Positions 23,372 to 35,760 of a DNA stretch of 64,000 nt are shown here, piece after piece (positions within the stretch are counted from its first letter, which is position 1; each line of letters begins with the position of its first letter). The translations under genes and the position numbers were made by a program. Under the pieces are notes generated by a model. It was not told the DNA's origin, searched no databases, and was given only the letters and a program-made list of their open reading frames with translations. Source of the DNA: Pyrrhoderma lamaoense (Eukaryota > Basidiomycota > Agaricomycetes > Hymenochaetales > Hymenochaetaceae); assembly GCA_002794735.1 (NCBI GenBank), contig NBAZ01000008.1:1116001-1180000 (forward strand). The letters run 5' to 3'.

Positions 23372-26300
23372 ATGTTATCGAATTCAATGTTATCAGATTT
23401 TATCCTTTCCTTACAAAAGTCACGACCCGAGCTACCCAAGTCTGTTGTGAAGAAGATACAGGTCGGAATTTGGATACAATCATCCCCAAAGCTTTTTGCG
23501 ATCGAGTGGGAGACCATCACGTCTAATGCTCGATTAAGTGTTGATCGAGGTCGAAAAACCATAGATATATATGAGAAATTCTCACCTACCTCTAACTACT
23601 TCATAACGATCAAGTTTTCAAACGTGAGAAACATCTATATAAGCCGTACCTTTGAGCTATGTACGTGTCCTTTGTGGCTACTCTCTTTGTTCATCTACTT
23701 ATCATTATATCAAGATGTATGTCTCGAACTCTTCAACCCCTTCTCGATATGCTGTATCCATAAAAATATCCGACAATTGCGAACCTGCATAAACGAGCGT
23801 CATAAGCAAATCTGTCCTTACGCTTTTCAACTTCGTCTCGAATTGACAAAACAAGATGACCTAAGCTTATTTCTTAATCTTTGTAATAAAGCAAAGCTTA
23901 TTCGCCCTCAAGTACTGCCTTATACACCCGAAAGGCGCAACTTGTATGATAAAGTGAAATTAGAAAACTTGCGATCTCGCTGGAGACAGTTTTTCCCTTG
24001 GTCTTTCATCTATTATTTAGAGGGTGCCTTACGAGATGGGCTTATCCTGATAGACGATTTTGAGGCCAGATCATGGAGAGAAATCACTTCTATCTACATC
24101 GATCATCCAAAAGAATCCGAGTTTCTCTTGCGGAGTTTCATCCAGGAATATCGATTGAACTCTTGGGCTGAAGGGCACGTTGACATTACTCAGCTTGAGA
24201 ATCACCTTAGAGAAAGTCTACAGGATACGACCCAAAAGCCGAGATTCTGTTCCCTCTATAATAATGAAGGGTCAGGTTGTCGCTATGTTGCTTTCACTCC
24301 GACCCGAATGCTCCTCGATGGGCCATACCCGCATCAGTCTAACCGTATACTACGAAGGTGGGATAAATACAGCGAAAACTTTATTCGCGTTGGCTTCCGT
24401 GATGAAGATTGGTTACACTATCAGCAGGGTAGAAAGGTGGACAGTAATCACCTTCTTGAAGAGCGTGTTGGGGCTATCCTGAAAGACGGGTTTGATCTGT
24501 GTGGGAAATATTTTGATTTCCTTGCATACTCAAGCTCTTCTCTACGGGACCATGATGTGTGGTTCATGACTCCGTTTCATGACCCTGATTCTGGATGGGT
24601 CGACGCAGTCAGGATTAGACGTGAAGCTGGTGACTTCTCGGGTGACTTGATATATCCGGCCAGATTCGCAGCCAGACTAGCACAGGCATTCACATCTACA
24701 GACCCTTCTATTCGTCTTCATCGATCTGAATGGAGAATTATACCAGACCTTGGTACTAAACCGTACTTACACACCGATGGTAACTTTTACGCGATGCATA
24801 TGAGAATTAACTTTAATGTGAAAGATTAATGATGATTATTAGGTGTAGGGACAATTTCACGGGAACTTGCATCAAAGATATGGGAAAAACTTTGCGAAGC
24901 GAATCCCAGATTTCAGTTCAGGGTACCACCATCTGCAGTGAGTATTTACCTATTTCTATATCTCTAGATTAACAAAATTTATATCTGTATGCAGTATCAG
25001 ATCCGGTTTCTTGGTTTTAAAGGCGTCGTAGCCATTGATGACATCCTTAAAGGAACTCAGATGTGTCTTAGGGAATCAATGAAAAAGTTTGAAGTCCACG
25101 ATGATGAATATTCAGAGATTGAAATCGCTGGTTCATTCCATTCCCCCGCGACAATGTTTTTGAACAGGTAGCTATAAACACACTTATTATGCAGAAAAGA
25201 TCTCATCTATTGCAGACCTCTCATCATGCTTCTTGAAGGACTTGGTGTTGAGCAACGTGGCTTTATGGATCTACTAAAGGAAGTCGTCTCAGAAGTGTAC
25301 AGGTCTACTGAGGACATAAATAGCCTAGTGCAAGTCTTACGAAGGCACTCCCTAGGTATACCGTTCGGATTCACAAATCTACTGTCGAGGTTATCCAAGA
25401 AATACAAGCTAAATATTAGCCAAGAAATTATTATGAGAAGCCTTAGGACAAACTTCATAAATAATATTATCAATACTTCTACGGCATACATTTTCCGGGA
25501 ATTGAAGCATAGATGCCGCATCCCCGTTCCTAACAGTTGGTGTTTAGTCGGTGTTGCAGATGAAGGACCTGCTTATGTTGTACAGGGGAAACTTGATGGG
25601 GAAGATGTTTTCATTCTGAAGGAAGGGCAGATATTCGGTACGATCAAGCAGACTATAATGATACAATATACTGTGATGAATATGAATATTCGTTTGATGG
25701 CTGATTATAGCTTGCGTTCAAGAGAACCCTGGAGCAGAGCGTTATTATGTCAAGGGGTACTGTAATATCTCGAGGAGCCCGTCAGTCAATCCTGGAGACG
25801 GTTAATTTTTCCAGTATTTCTTCACTTAATAAAGCTAAAATTTTATTAATAGTGCAAAGGGTGTATGCTATTGGTAAACCACCAGATGATAAAATATGTG
25901 CATTCAGGAATCTGGTTAATGTTGCAGTTCTTCCATCTATTGGTAGGGACGTAATGTTTTATTTAAAATCTGGTTTTGATAACATGGGCTGGGTTAGGTA
26001 TTCGTTCATTAGCCTCTTATCTGGGTGGTGGTGACCTTGATGGGTGCTGTTGCTTACACTTACTCGACTATATATGCTAACTAGCTGATACAAAGGGATA
26101 AATATGACATATGTCAACACAGTCAACTAATAATCGATGACAATAGAAAGCCTGCTGATTTCCCTCCTGCAGACCGCTGGGAAATTGATGTGGAGAATCT
26201 CAGGTCCCTTGATAGGACTGGCAGGGCTGTGTTGGATCAAGAGAAGGCAATACCCTTTGTCTGTGACTTTATTGTGAAGTACATTGCTTCCGATGTCCTT

Positions 26301-27282
26301 GTAAGTGGCGGTCACTTCACTGGTCAAAACATTCTCGTAACTAAAATGTAGGGAACGCTCTCTAACATGCACCTGAGAATGGCAGGTGAGTTTCAATAAG
26401 GATCTGTAAGTTAGATGATCACTAATGGTTCTTACAGACTGGGTAATACTTTTCTCTCGCAACCTTTTTTACATATTATATACTCACAAAAGAATACAGT
26501 ATAAAGAAGGCATCCATCATGAGGACTGTATAAATATAGCGAAACTCTGTAATCAAGCAGTGGATTTCGGGAAGAACGGGAATTCAGTAGATATTAATAA
26601 AGCCCCTCGCTTGCCAACGACCAAAAAACCAGACTGGATGAAGGGTGAATACTACGATGCCGAGGTTTCTCTGGATCAATTTTACGAATCTGGCCGTGCA
26701 ATAGGGATGATCTATCGTTTCATTGATTCACTACGTCCCTCTTCGAATGAAGGCGAAGGACATCGAATCACTTACTCTTCTATCGGCTCCACACTAGGTC
26801 CAATCGTACGTGAGAAAATAGGCCAGGGCATCCAGAGCTCATCCCGAGAACGTATTTTATCGATGTTCGAAATGTTCAAGTCCGAGTTGCAGCACATATA
26901 CGTCTCTTGTACACCTACAGGAGTATCTACACAGCAGCTATCGGAGGAAGAGATCGTTCTTGGACTAATAGCGGCTAAATGTCCCCAGCGTCGGTGGCGT
27001 GACGAGAGAATTTATCGCATGCGACAACAGACATCGATCCTAGGGGACCGAGTTCGTAAGAAAATGGTTCCTATGAAATTTGCAGAGATGGGTATAACAG
27101 AGATAAGAAAGTCGTTGGAGTTTTCATGGGAGTGTTGGGAAATGGTAGATACTAGGCTCGAAAATGGAAGTGAAAAGGATGCATTCGGATTGAATAGCTT
27201 CGGTTTCGTTGCTTTGAATGTTGTTCTTGATTGTTTGGAACATCTTGAGAGACGACTACTAAGGAGTCTGGTTAAGCTTTAG
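23372..27282 (+). CDS. Cellular RNA-dependent RNA polymerase (RNAi, QDE-1/RDR family)
   Basis: Makes double-stranded RNA for RNA silencing. Twelve exons (23372-23660, 23715-24779, 24843-24937, 24995-25167, 25216-25637, 25711-25800, 25853-25942, 25998-26043, 26096-26300, 26352-26385, 26438-26442, 26500-27282) join in frame to 1098 residues. Family blocks seen are TPTRMLLDGPYPHQSNRILR, FIRVGFRDEDWLHY, FDFLAYSSSSLRDHDVWFM, YLHTDGVGTISRELASKIW, YQIRFLGFKGVVAIDD, FLNRPLIMLLEGLGVEQRGF, ACVQENPGAERYYVKG, VYAIGKPPDDK and the catalytic loop GGGDLDGDKYD with all three aspartates. That loop is split by an intron inside its glycine codon. AKLCNQAVDFGKNG is the conserved motif after it. Exon 11 is 5 bases. 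The N-terminus is short for fungal RdRPs, so an upstream exon may be missed. Confidence 0.93.
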
Positions 27283-27551
27283 TTTATTCAAATTCATTGT
27301 AGCTAAACGTTCGGATGAATGAATGTTCTACACTTGTATGGTTTTGCATGAGGGTTGTATATGTATCAATGTAATGTATTTTGTACTTGCATGTTATTGA
27401 GATCATAAGGCTTTTTTTGTATACATAGCCATATCTTTCCCACGCGACTATAATTAATTACGAGCTCACTAGCACAATTAACTTACTCTCTGTGTACATA
27501 CACTTCACCCCACTAGTTCGGTGGTTGCTGGCAGTTCTTCAGTACCGTTCA

Positions 27552-28389
27552 ATGGCAACGACCAGCAAACAATTCAAAGCTATTGGGGAAGACCTCTGGA
27601 AGGGTAAAACGGAGAAAATTGTAAGATTGTGCTCGAGTAGGGAACTTTTAACCATGTTTCTTATGTCCTACATAAACTGCAGAATGCGGAGCTGTTTGCA
27701 TTCACGTACGGTGCACTTGTAGTACAATTAATACAAGACTACGAAGACTATGGTGCAGTTAATACACAACTGGAAAAGATGGGGTACTCAATAGGCACCC
27801 GCCTCATTGAGGATTTTCTTGCAAGGAGTAATCTTGGGCGGTGTGCAGACTTTCGAGAGACCGGGGAAGTTATCTCAAAAGTGAGATCCAATTCTTGTCT
27901 CTCATACTCAAACAATCCTCATGGCTTAGTACTTCTACTATCTCCTCTGTGAAGGTCGGCTTTAAATCGTTTCTAAACATCACGCCAACTGTTATGCACG
28001 GACCCCCGACATCTGTAAAGACAGGTGCAGGTGTGCCCCCTAGTTCGTCAGGCTCAGCAGGATCTGGTCCAGGATCTTACTTCTCACTGATACTTGATGA
28101 GAATCCTCTGGCTGAGTTTGTTGAGCTACCCGATGAAGCTCTCCAAGGCGGATTATGGTATTCAAACGTACTATGTGGGGTAATTCGAGGTGCACTTGAA
28201 ATGGTGAGCCACTTCTTTATTATGAGTACCGCAACCTTTCATTCTTAGTTATGTAAACTCTATACTACCAGATTCAGATGCAGGTAGAAGCTACATTTGT
28301 AAACGATGTAATACGGGGGATGAAACCACGGAAATACGAGTAAAACTCATCAAATACCTTGAGGAAGAGCTTCCGGCGGAGAAGACTAG
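27552..28389 (+). CDS. BET3: TRAPP complex core subunit Bet3 (TRAPPC3)
   Basis: Core subunit of the TRAPP tethering complex and Rab1/Ypt1 exchange factor in ER-Golgi traffic. Exons 27552-27620, 27683-27880, 27955-28203 and 28272-28389; 211 residues if two bases are restored. Motifs are NAELFAFTYGALVVQL, YSIGTRLIEDFLARSNLGRC, GEVISKVGFKSFLNITP, LILDENPLAEFVELP and LWYSNVLCGVIRGALEMIQM. LGRC and the family's palmitoyl-channel cysteine environment are intact. A Gly/Ser/Pro-rich insert of about 30 residues (VKTGAGVPPSSSGSAGSGPG) interrupts the loop before ENPL. In the last exon a base is missing at the G run 28315-28319 (IRGDETTEIRVKLI expected). Another is missing near 28375-28380, where the family end LPAGED is expected. 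Read literally, the frame stops at 28341-28343. Confidence 0.92.
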
Positions 28390-28789
28390 ATACGCTAAAA
28401 CTATTGTGTGGTCCATATTTCAAAAACAAAAAATACCTTTGTATAAGTGAGTGCCGTTAGTGCTTTGTGCTGAGCTCAGTTTCTAATATTTATCGGTAGG
28501 TAGACATACCTGAATCTGTACATGTACGATTAGACTGCCTGAACTAGACCTTACATGATATAACTGTTAATATTATGATATCGAGATGGCTATAACTAGT
28601 CTCTACAATAGCTATGGTCTTGCACCTCCGGCAAATAGCTTGATATATGGTATGGTATTGGACTACGGGTCGAAAGTTGGGTTCTAGAATCTCTGTAGAG
28701 GTGGTCCTTGTTTTAACCCGAGTTCGAGCTGTGAAATAAGTGATCAGACAATAATTCTATATAGACCAGCTTTCATACAGTCTGCGAGG
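28390..28789. other. Spacer downstream of BET3
   Basis: About 400 bases with no coding signal. Around 28620-28730 there is a weak tRNA-like pattern (TTGGACTACGGGTCGAAAG resembles an Arg-tRNA anticodon arm), but it does not fold into a proper cloverleaf. Confidence 0.4.
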
Positions 28790-29182
28790 TTGTATAATTT
28801 GTATTATACCCATGAAGGAGTGCATCATGCAGAGCATTGTCCAGACAATATGAAACTTATGGCCGAGGACATAACGAAATGTAAAGAACTGCGAAACATC
28901 CTGTGGAGCTTGGTCCCTACAGATCCTATCTACTCCTCATTACTACAATTTCAATCCCGCCCTCCGTTCCCGCCCTCGCCTCGGCTTCTTCCCAAACCAG
29001 GATGTTGTAAGTATCTCACATATCTACCTTAGATTACCTCGGCTACTACTTTTTATTTCCAGATACTCAATCACAAAGCATGGAACCAGCATTCTCCGCT
29101 AAATCCACTAGAACCGGAGAAAGAAGGAAAAGATAACAATATGAGTGCTATAGTGAGTATAACACCAGGCCTCGGTTGAGCT
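28790..29182 (+). CDS. Hypothetical protein or gene remnant, weakly supported
   Basis: An open frame 28790-29032 reads HAEHCPDNMKLMAEDITKCK, ELRNILWSLVPTDPIYSSLL and a Pro-rich tail. It runs into a plausible intron (GTAAGT at 29007, CAG at about 29061), after which ILNHKAWNQHSPLNPLEPEK can continue. The amino-acid composition looks protein-like rather than random, and the second exon stays open for some 40 codons. I recognise no family, the start is unclear, and the frames across the intron are ambiguous (a second phase also stays open briefly). It could be a small lineage-specific gene, a decayed gene or chance. Confidence 0.25.
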
Positions 29183-32100
29183 TGTACGATCCTATCTAGA
29201 TGTATGCGTATAGTGCATAACATGACCCGTTACGTTGCCCTCTGAAGAAGTCGTTTACAGCTCACAAGCTCGAGATTCTACGCTGAGATGCTAGGAGGGG
29301 TTAAGAATGAGATCTCGTCCCAGCAGATATTAAAAAGGAGTGCCATTCGCTATCAAAATAATCTTCATTTTAAATGAAAGACTCGGTCAGGTGGTCCTTC
29401 TTCCATCTTCTCTTCAGTTCTTAGCTCTCTATATAATGAAAGAACTTCAATAATAATAATAAATGAGAGTAGGGAACGTAGCACCGTATCTCCGAGGCGA
29501 TAGTCCGAGTCCACCTTATACTCGTATGCATCAATGAGAGAAATCATCGCCCATCTCCTCTCTCCTATTTCGCCATCTATTCGGATTAGACTGAAGTCAA
29601 CGGACTATACACAGAGAGCTTAGAAGCCCGCTTCGAGTCGTGGTGAGTAAGCTCACTTAAGCGCTCTCCGTTTCCTCACCTTCTTTATTTAGATTCATAG
29701 GAGGTATCCGATCCCGAAAAGTTGTTTATGAGAATAAGTAGCGTCAATTAAAGGCTTGGGCTCCTGACAGTAGGATGAAGTTGATGTCAACGCTCATCTC
29801 TAGGCGCTGATGATGTTAGTATACAGTATGTGTTATACAATGTAGTGTTCAATCTGTTTATCCTGACCTGGATATCGGTTATGAAAATTACTTTTTACAG
29901 GCAATTGACTGGCTCCTTTGAGTTGAAAACCGGTATCATGGTGGGTGGATTTGATGGCTAGAAAGTATCGTGTAAATAGATGTTAAGGCATGGAGGAGTT
30001 TAGTATTATGAATACAGCACTAATTTGATATACCTTTAAGAAAAGGCGTTAAAATATTTTATAACAGATAATTCTTTCAGAAATTGGAGAATGCTTGTAA
30101 ACTCGATATACTATTGACAGCCACCCTTTCACTCTTATACCATAATCAAGGAACGCCGCTTAACGCCTTGTCTATAAGTCACAGTAATCGGTATTTCTCA
30201 TCGGTTACAGTGATTGTACGATAATTTAGTAGTCATTGATGGGTAGTATCTTTGATTTCGATAACCATACCAGGCTGTATAACAAATATGTCAAAGATGC
30301 ACATTGAAAACATGTACATAAATACGGTGGGGCTGGGATATGTGTAAGTCGCCGACTCTCAGGCTTTTGAAGTTGAGCGTCAGGTCGGGTATCAGGACGA
30401 ATTTTTGTATTTGCTTTGATCGAAGCGCATTTGGCGGCACAAATGCTGTAAAGAATCGAAGCATACCACGCATGTATAACAGGGCTATCTACCCCCAACA
30501 ACACACATACAGACTTGCTTGAGACGACCCGGATTTCCGATTATTAGTTACTTCGTTTCGATTATAATCGGAGCGGGACGGGTTATCTCATACATCGAAG
30601 TAGCAGCAGCAGTAGTTTTAATTTCTATTGAAGAAGTAGAAGTAGAAGATGTATACAGAGTTCCAAATAATGATTATCAAGAGAAACGAAGCATAACTTT
30701 AAGGGAGCAATAGAGAGGTAAAGGAAGGAGAGGATTTAAAGATTCCACCTCAGGTTTCAAGCCAGGTAACGGGGAGCTGAACTGATTCTTCAGCAGGAAG
30801 CAGTAAAAATCAAATAAGAAGCAAGGGGGGAGATGAGGAAGAAAGATGGATTTGGAAGTATCAAATCCCTGCGTCTCGTCGATACTAGATGTATATGGGT
30901 ACATGCCAGCATTGCTATTTTTAGACCTAAAGACTAGTATTAAGCTCAAAAGAATATTGCGATCTGCCACTCTTATGAGTTTAAAACTCTTTACATTTAC
31001 AGTAGTAGTTAATGGATAAGGATATCCGATACGGAGAGCTTAACTCGAGCTTGAGTGATTGATGAGTAAACAGTGGAGGTCACAACGGTCATGGAGATGG
31101 AAGCGACGCTCTCATTTGAATTAGACCCCCTCCCTCCACTTACAGCTGAATTTTTCAATACTGCGCAGTCTAGCGTGGTATTTTGTACTATAGCATTAAG
31201 TCCGCAAAATTGACGGAAGGAAACGAAATCAAGGAAGCCTAGTTTGGACGTTACCCCCTCTTCCCATGATTCTTGTGTGGGGAAGAGTAGACAGTAGGAC
31301 GAACTGATGAATTTGACCTTGAAACTAAATTTATACACGCCCTATAAACGCTTTTTATGCCGGAAGTTTCAGAGATTGTTGTTGAAATTTAGATCTTGGC
31401 AAAGACGGAACTGGGGATTCAATTCTAACAATTTTCAATATACACTTCGTCTCGGGACCAAAAAAAAGTTTATTTAAAGGACAAAGTTTTCACATGCAAT
31501 TGAGGAGGAGGGGGTATTGGATATTGGCAATAGCTACTAAGTTGTATGAAGATCTTGATATCTGATTTGCCAGAAGACTTTGTATATGATGGTCACGAGG
31601 TAGATACTCTCCCTTGCGCTCAGGGATTTGAGACAATGAGAAATAACCAACCAGCTTTCCGGGACATAATACCAAGTGATCGGTCAACTCCCCAGGTCTA
31701 TTAATAAAAATAAAAACTGAATGAATTTAGCAGATAAGAATTAAAATTGAGTTGAACAACCTGAAAATAGTAAACATCATATCACCTCCCCCGGGCTTGA
31801 GATGAATTCATTCTTCTTCATCAGGAGGGTGAATTTCAAGATTTAAATTATATTGTGCTATAACAACGTATCTGGGTCATCGTTGACATTCAATCCCGAT
31901 TATCAACAATCCGATATATCTACCGTGAGACAGCATACAAAAGCGAAGCCACACTTCACTCTTTTCTTCACTATTTTTTTTTCTTAATAAAAAAACAGAA
32001 ATTGATGACCGTCCGCAGCGGAGTTGCGCTGAGTATATAATATGTACAGAATCCCAGGAATCAGGGCTGTACATCATCCCGGGCAATCGGATCCCTACTT

Positions 32101-33304
32101 ATAGAATCACACCGTAAAATCGTGCTTGATGAAGAGAGGGAGAAGATAAAATTGGACAATCTTGCTTAGATCCGGGGACGCGGAGCAAAGATTTTAGACT
32201 TTCGTTGTGGGCGTAGAGCGCAAAAGAGGAAGAACTCGGTCTCCACTTCGTCCACTTCCGTATTTCCCCCCTCTCTTCGTCCTCGACCCACGTATGCTCC
32301 GCATTATTAGATGTCCGACGTCGGAATGAGAAGACTAAGAATAACGAGTCTCCCGCAGTTAAGTATCTCCACAGGTAGTAATGCAGTAGTAGTAAAGAAA
32401 GAAGAAGATTAATTTAAAAAGACGGGATAGGGGATACGGTACGACATAGATGGTATCAGTGTTCGTTTGCGTATTGTCAAGCTTGAGCACGAGACATTGG
32501 ATCCGGGGCATTGACAAAGCTGGAACTTGGATTTGATAAAGAAGGGGATGAACTGAGTAAAGCGATTTGAGGCGGGTTCTCATACAGACTGGACCAGTGC
32601 AGAATTGGGCATCGACATAGTTTTCCACATAACGGAGCGTCTAAAATAAAATCGATTAGTCATTGCATGAATTTCTTGCAGCACAGCAGAGATAAAATTA
32701 AAAGCTCTAGGCGAGATGGTATGATTGACCAAGATAATGATCCATGATATTTGTTGCAACATATTAATTGACACGAGAGCGACATTTCTGTTGATGTCAT
32801 CGATGCATAACCACAGTCTATGTTTCATCAAACCACATCGGTTTGATTGTGGCTATGTGGGAATGATAGGCGACGGGGATCGGTGTGTAGAAGGCAAGCA
32901 TGTGTGTTGTTACTAAACCGGCTGGGGATAAGTCATTACATGTATCATTGTATGTGCTAAAGTGCAGTGTGGTTACAGTCAATGTTACATACACAAAGTG
33001 AACACGTTTTTTCTATTATTTCTCTTATAGAAAAATAGAGAAAAGTCATTTGAATGATTCACGAGATAAATAGTAAAGTCTCTGTAGAAAACAACGTGGT
33101 TATCAGAAAAGAGAAAGGATCGAGATTGAGTTGATAGTTATTGATGGTTGTTGTCAGAGAAGGAACGCCTCGTGACCTTCGCTCTCAGCCTGAAGGCTCT
33201 TCTTGCTTTTCGCGACTCCTCTGCATCACCGCCTCTGTCTCCTTCCTCCTTTTTTCTTCACCTCCATCTTCAGCTCCCCCATTGCGATATCTCTACTCTT
33301 TGCG
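29183..33304. other. 4.1 kb gene-poor region upstream of GID4
   Basis: No open frame with protein-like composition, no tRNA, no transposase motif and no terminal repeats were seen on either strand. It contains short trinucleotide runs (AAT near 29446-29462, AGC/GTA near 30600-30615). There is an A/T tract at 31970-31997, where a T run is followed by an A run. The last 150 bases before the GID4 start are pyrimidine-rich and probably its 5' leader. An unannotated non-coding RNA or a very long GID4 promoter are possibilities. Confidence 0.45.
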
Positions 33305-35060
33305 ATGCCCATAGAACATATTGTCCCACAACCTGTCTTACAGACTCCCGTCCTCTCCGACGACGCTCCTCAGACAAAACGTTGCTCTGCTTGTCAGCGG
33401 CCTCTCCACATCGAGGCACCGTTTGTCCCCGAGTCAAGTGAAAGTGCAAACTTTTGTAATGCTTGCCGTGAAGCTCGGTTGTCAGCAAGGAACATTGTCA
33501 ATAACGGCAGCAATAACGCCAACAGCAACTCAATGGTCGTCTTCAGTTTGTCTCCGTCTGTTTTACCACAGCGTCTCTCGCTACCTGAAATTGACGCTCT
33601 CACGAGACGGTTGGTCCGGCGGGCGAGTGAGGTGTCTGAACAAGCCACAGATAGCTCTTCGAGCGATGATGATGCTGAGTTATGTGCTATTGAACAATGT
33701 AATGATGGGATACCCGAAAAAGTCGAGCTCAGCACGCCTACTCAACGCCAGCTTCGCTCGACTATTTTTTCAGCTGGCCAACTACAAGATCAATCCGTAT
33801 ACTCAAAAACTCAAGGACTAATACAGAGAGAACCATCTCCGGATACACATCTATCCACACTCTCAACTCAATCGCGATTACCCGTTCAACAATATGCTCC
33901 CTCACCGACGTTTGCTTCCGCGGAACCTGATAGTCTCCCTCAATATAGTATACCCGTTGAACATTATGCTTCATATTATGACCCAATGGCCGATATTTCA
34001 CGACTTCGTGTACGTTCCAATGGTTACAGGTGTCTTCAACCCGGTGCCACATTTGTTGGCACGCAAAAAAGCGGGAGGAATAGCTATGATGTACAAGTGA
34101 CTATCGTTGTTAGTGAAAATCAAATATTCTCTCCTGTGTTGCTATGTGATTTCTAACTTCTTAATGAATTCCTGTTACCATGTTCACTCACGTTGACTCT
34201 TTCTATCTGACTCGATACCTTTTTTTCTTATTGCAACGATATTCAGGATGTTGATTTTGCTTCATCCTTTGCATGCGGATATCTAAAAATTAAAGAGCTT
34301 ACTGATGACTGGCCTGAGCTAACGACATATTTTGATGCTCAAATAATTGGCATGCGACATGGATTTGATACGCAGGATTGGGGTGCCACGCGTCAAGAGG
34401 ATATGGTACACTGGGCACGTTTCCCCGGATTCCGGTCATTACAGAAGGACTTGGTTGGATCCCGGCTTTTGCTTCCTGAAAATACGTCCCGACCAACGGT
34501 TTTCATGCGCTGGAAAGAACGCTTCCTTGTACCAGATCACCGTGTACAGGATATTAGCGGGGCAAGCTTTGCTGGTGAGTTGTCGGAAGAATCGCTGGTT
34601 TTCTCTCTTTCCTTTCTTAGTAATACGGTGTTACTATTTTTGGATTGACTAACGGGATGTTTCGTTTTGTTATATTTATCTATAAACTATAGGGTTTTAT
34701 TATATCTGTGTGGACTTTGACCCGCAGCCACAGGCGTCTACTGTGGATTCTCTATCAAGTCTGAGTTCCGGGTATAAGCGGAACCGGGCATGGGAAGAGC
34801 CCACAGCAACGATGAGCGGCTTTTATTACCATCATAATTCGGAGCCGTGAGTACTTTATTTTATTTTGTTCCTGTTATAGTTGATCCTCGCCCGTTAATT
34901 TCTTCATTAAAAACTCTTGCTTCAACATGCTTCGTTCTTTCTCATTTTGATTTTTTTTCGTGTGTAACTGACATTCTGGTTTTTCTGTTCGGTTAGGTAT
35001 CAACAGTTGTCGTTGACACATGTGAAAGAGGATTTCTACTCGAGCTTCGAGTTCCGGTGA
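33305..35060 (+). CDS. GID4: GID/CTLH E3 ligase substrate receptor GID4 (Vid24)
   Basis: Recognises N-terminal degrons (Pro/N-degron type in yeast) for the GID ubiquitin ligase. Exons 33305-34108, 34247-34574, 34693-34846 and 34997-35060 give 449 residues in frame. The C-terminal beta-barrel is complete: PGATFVGTQKSGRNSYDVQV, FACGYLKIKELTDDWPELTT, FFDAQIIG-like text (here YFDAQIIG), DWGATRQEDMVHWARF, RPTVFMRWKERFLVPDHRV, GASFAGFYYICVDF and SGFYYHHNSEPYQQLSLTHV. The first 250 residues are Ser/Gln/Pro-rich and unlike yeast Vid24. They begin with two CxxC pairs, RCSACQ and FCNACRE, about 25 residues apart, followed by acidic Ser-rich text. An upstream in-frame ATG at 33203 is possible, but the 33305 start fits the pyrimidine-rich leader. 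Confidence 0.94.
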
Positions 35061-35760
35061 AGAATGAAAACGTTGCTCTGGGGAGAAAAAAAGTTTGGGT
35101 ACCTTTGCGGTCGTGTTTTTTTTTTCTTTCCTTCCTCGCCCTCGAAGAAAAGAACTGTTTTCCTCGTTTTTTCCACGTGATGTCTACCTTACACCTACAC
35201 CTCACACTCACCACACGCAACCATATACTCCTTAATTCCCTTATCAAACATTGTTTTAACTTTCGTTTTCGCTTTTCAACTTAGTTGCTATTTACGCGAT
35301 CGCCAGAGTTTACTACATTTTGTTTTCTAACCCCTCCTTCTATCTCTGTTTTCTCTTCCTCTCATTACGGTACAATGAATTTTCAGATTTAACATGATGC
35401 TTTTCTTCTCTTTTCGTTACTCTTTTTCTTTTCTTTTAGCTACTCTTGCATGTACATTATAGGTCGTCTTAAATGGATTCAAATTTTCTCTTTTCCTCTT
35501 CCGTGGTGAGGGCTTCTCTTCTAAATTTGTTGATTGATTAACGAAGGTATATGATATACATATACGCACGTGCGGACACGCGCAAAACGACCCTAAAAGG
35601 AAGACGTTCCCTTCTAGACGAGTGAAACTTCTACTACATGTACAATCACTGTTTTACTAAAGAGGGGAGGAACGTTAATCTTGAAGATGATCATCGTCCT
35701 TGTTGTATCCATCTATCTGTTCAGGATGATAAAGACGATGACAATGACGACAATGGAGTT

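Noticed and set aside
26038..26062. Apparent loss of the third catalytic aspartate in the RdRP (LDG followed by cysteines)
   Set aside because: The cysteines are intron sequence. Splicing at 26044-26095 restores DLDGD in frame.
26425..26499. Reading the RdRP exon straight through 26443-26499 as coding
   Set aside because: It would insert about 19 hydrophobic residues not expected in the family, and good splice sites flank the stretch. It is kept only as a possible isoform.
28625..28735. tRNA-like pattern (Arg-like anticodon arm and a partial B box)
   Set aside because: Acceptor-like arms are too far apart, the T stem does not pair and no complete cloverleaf can be drawn.
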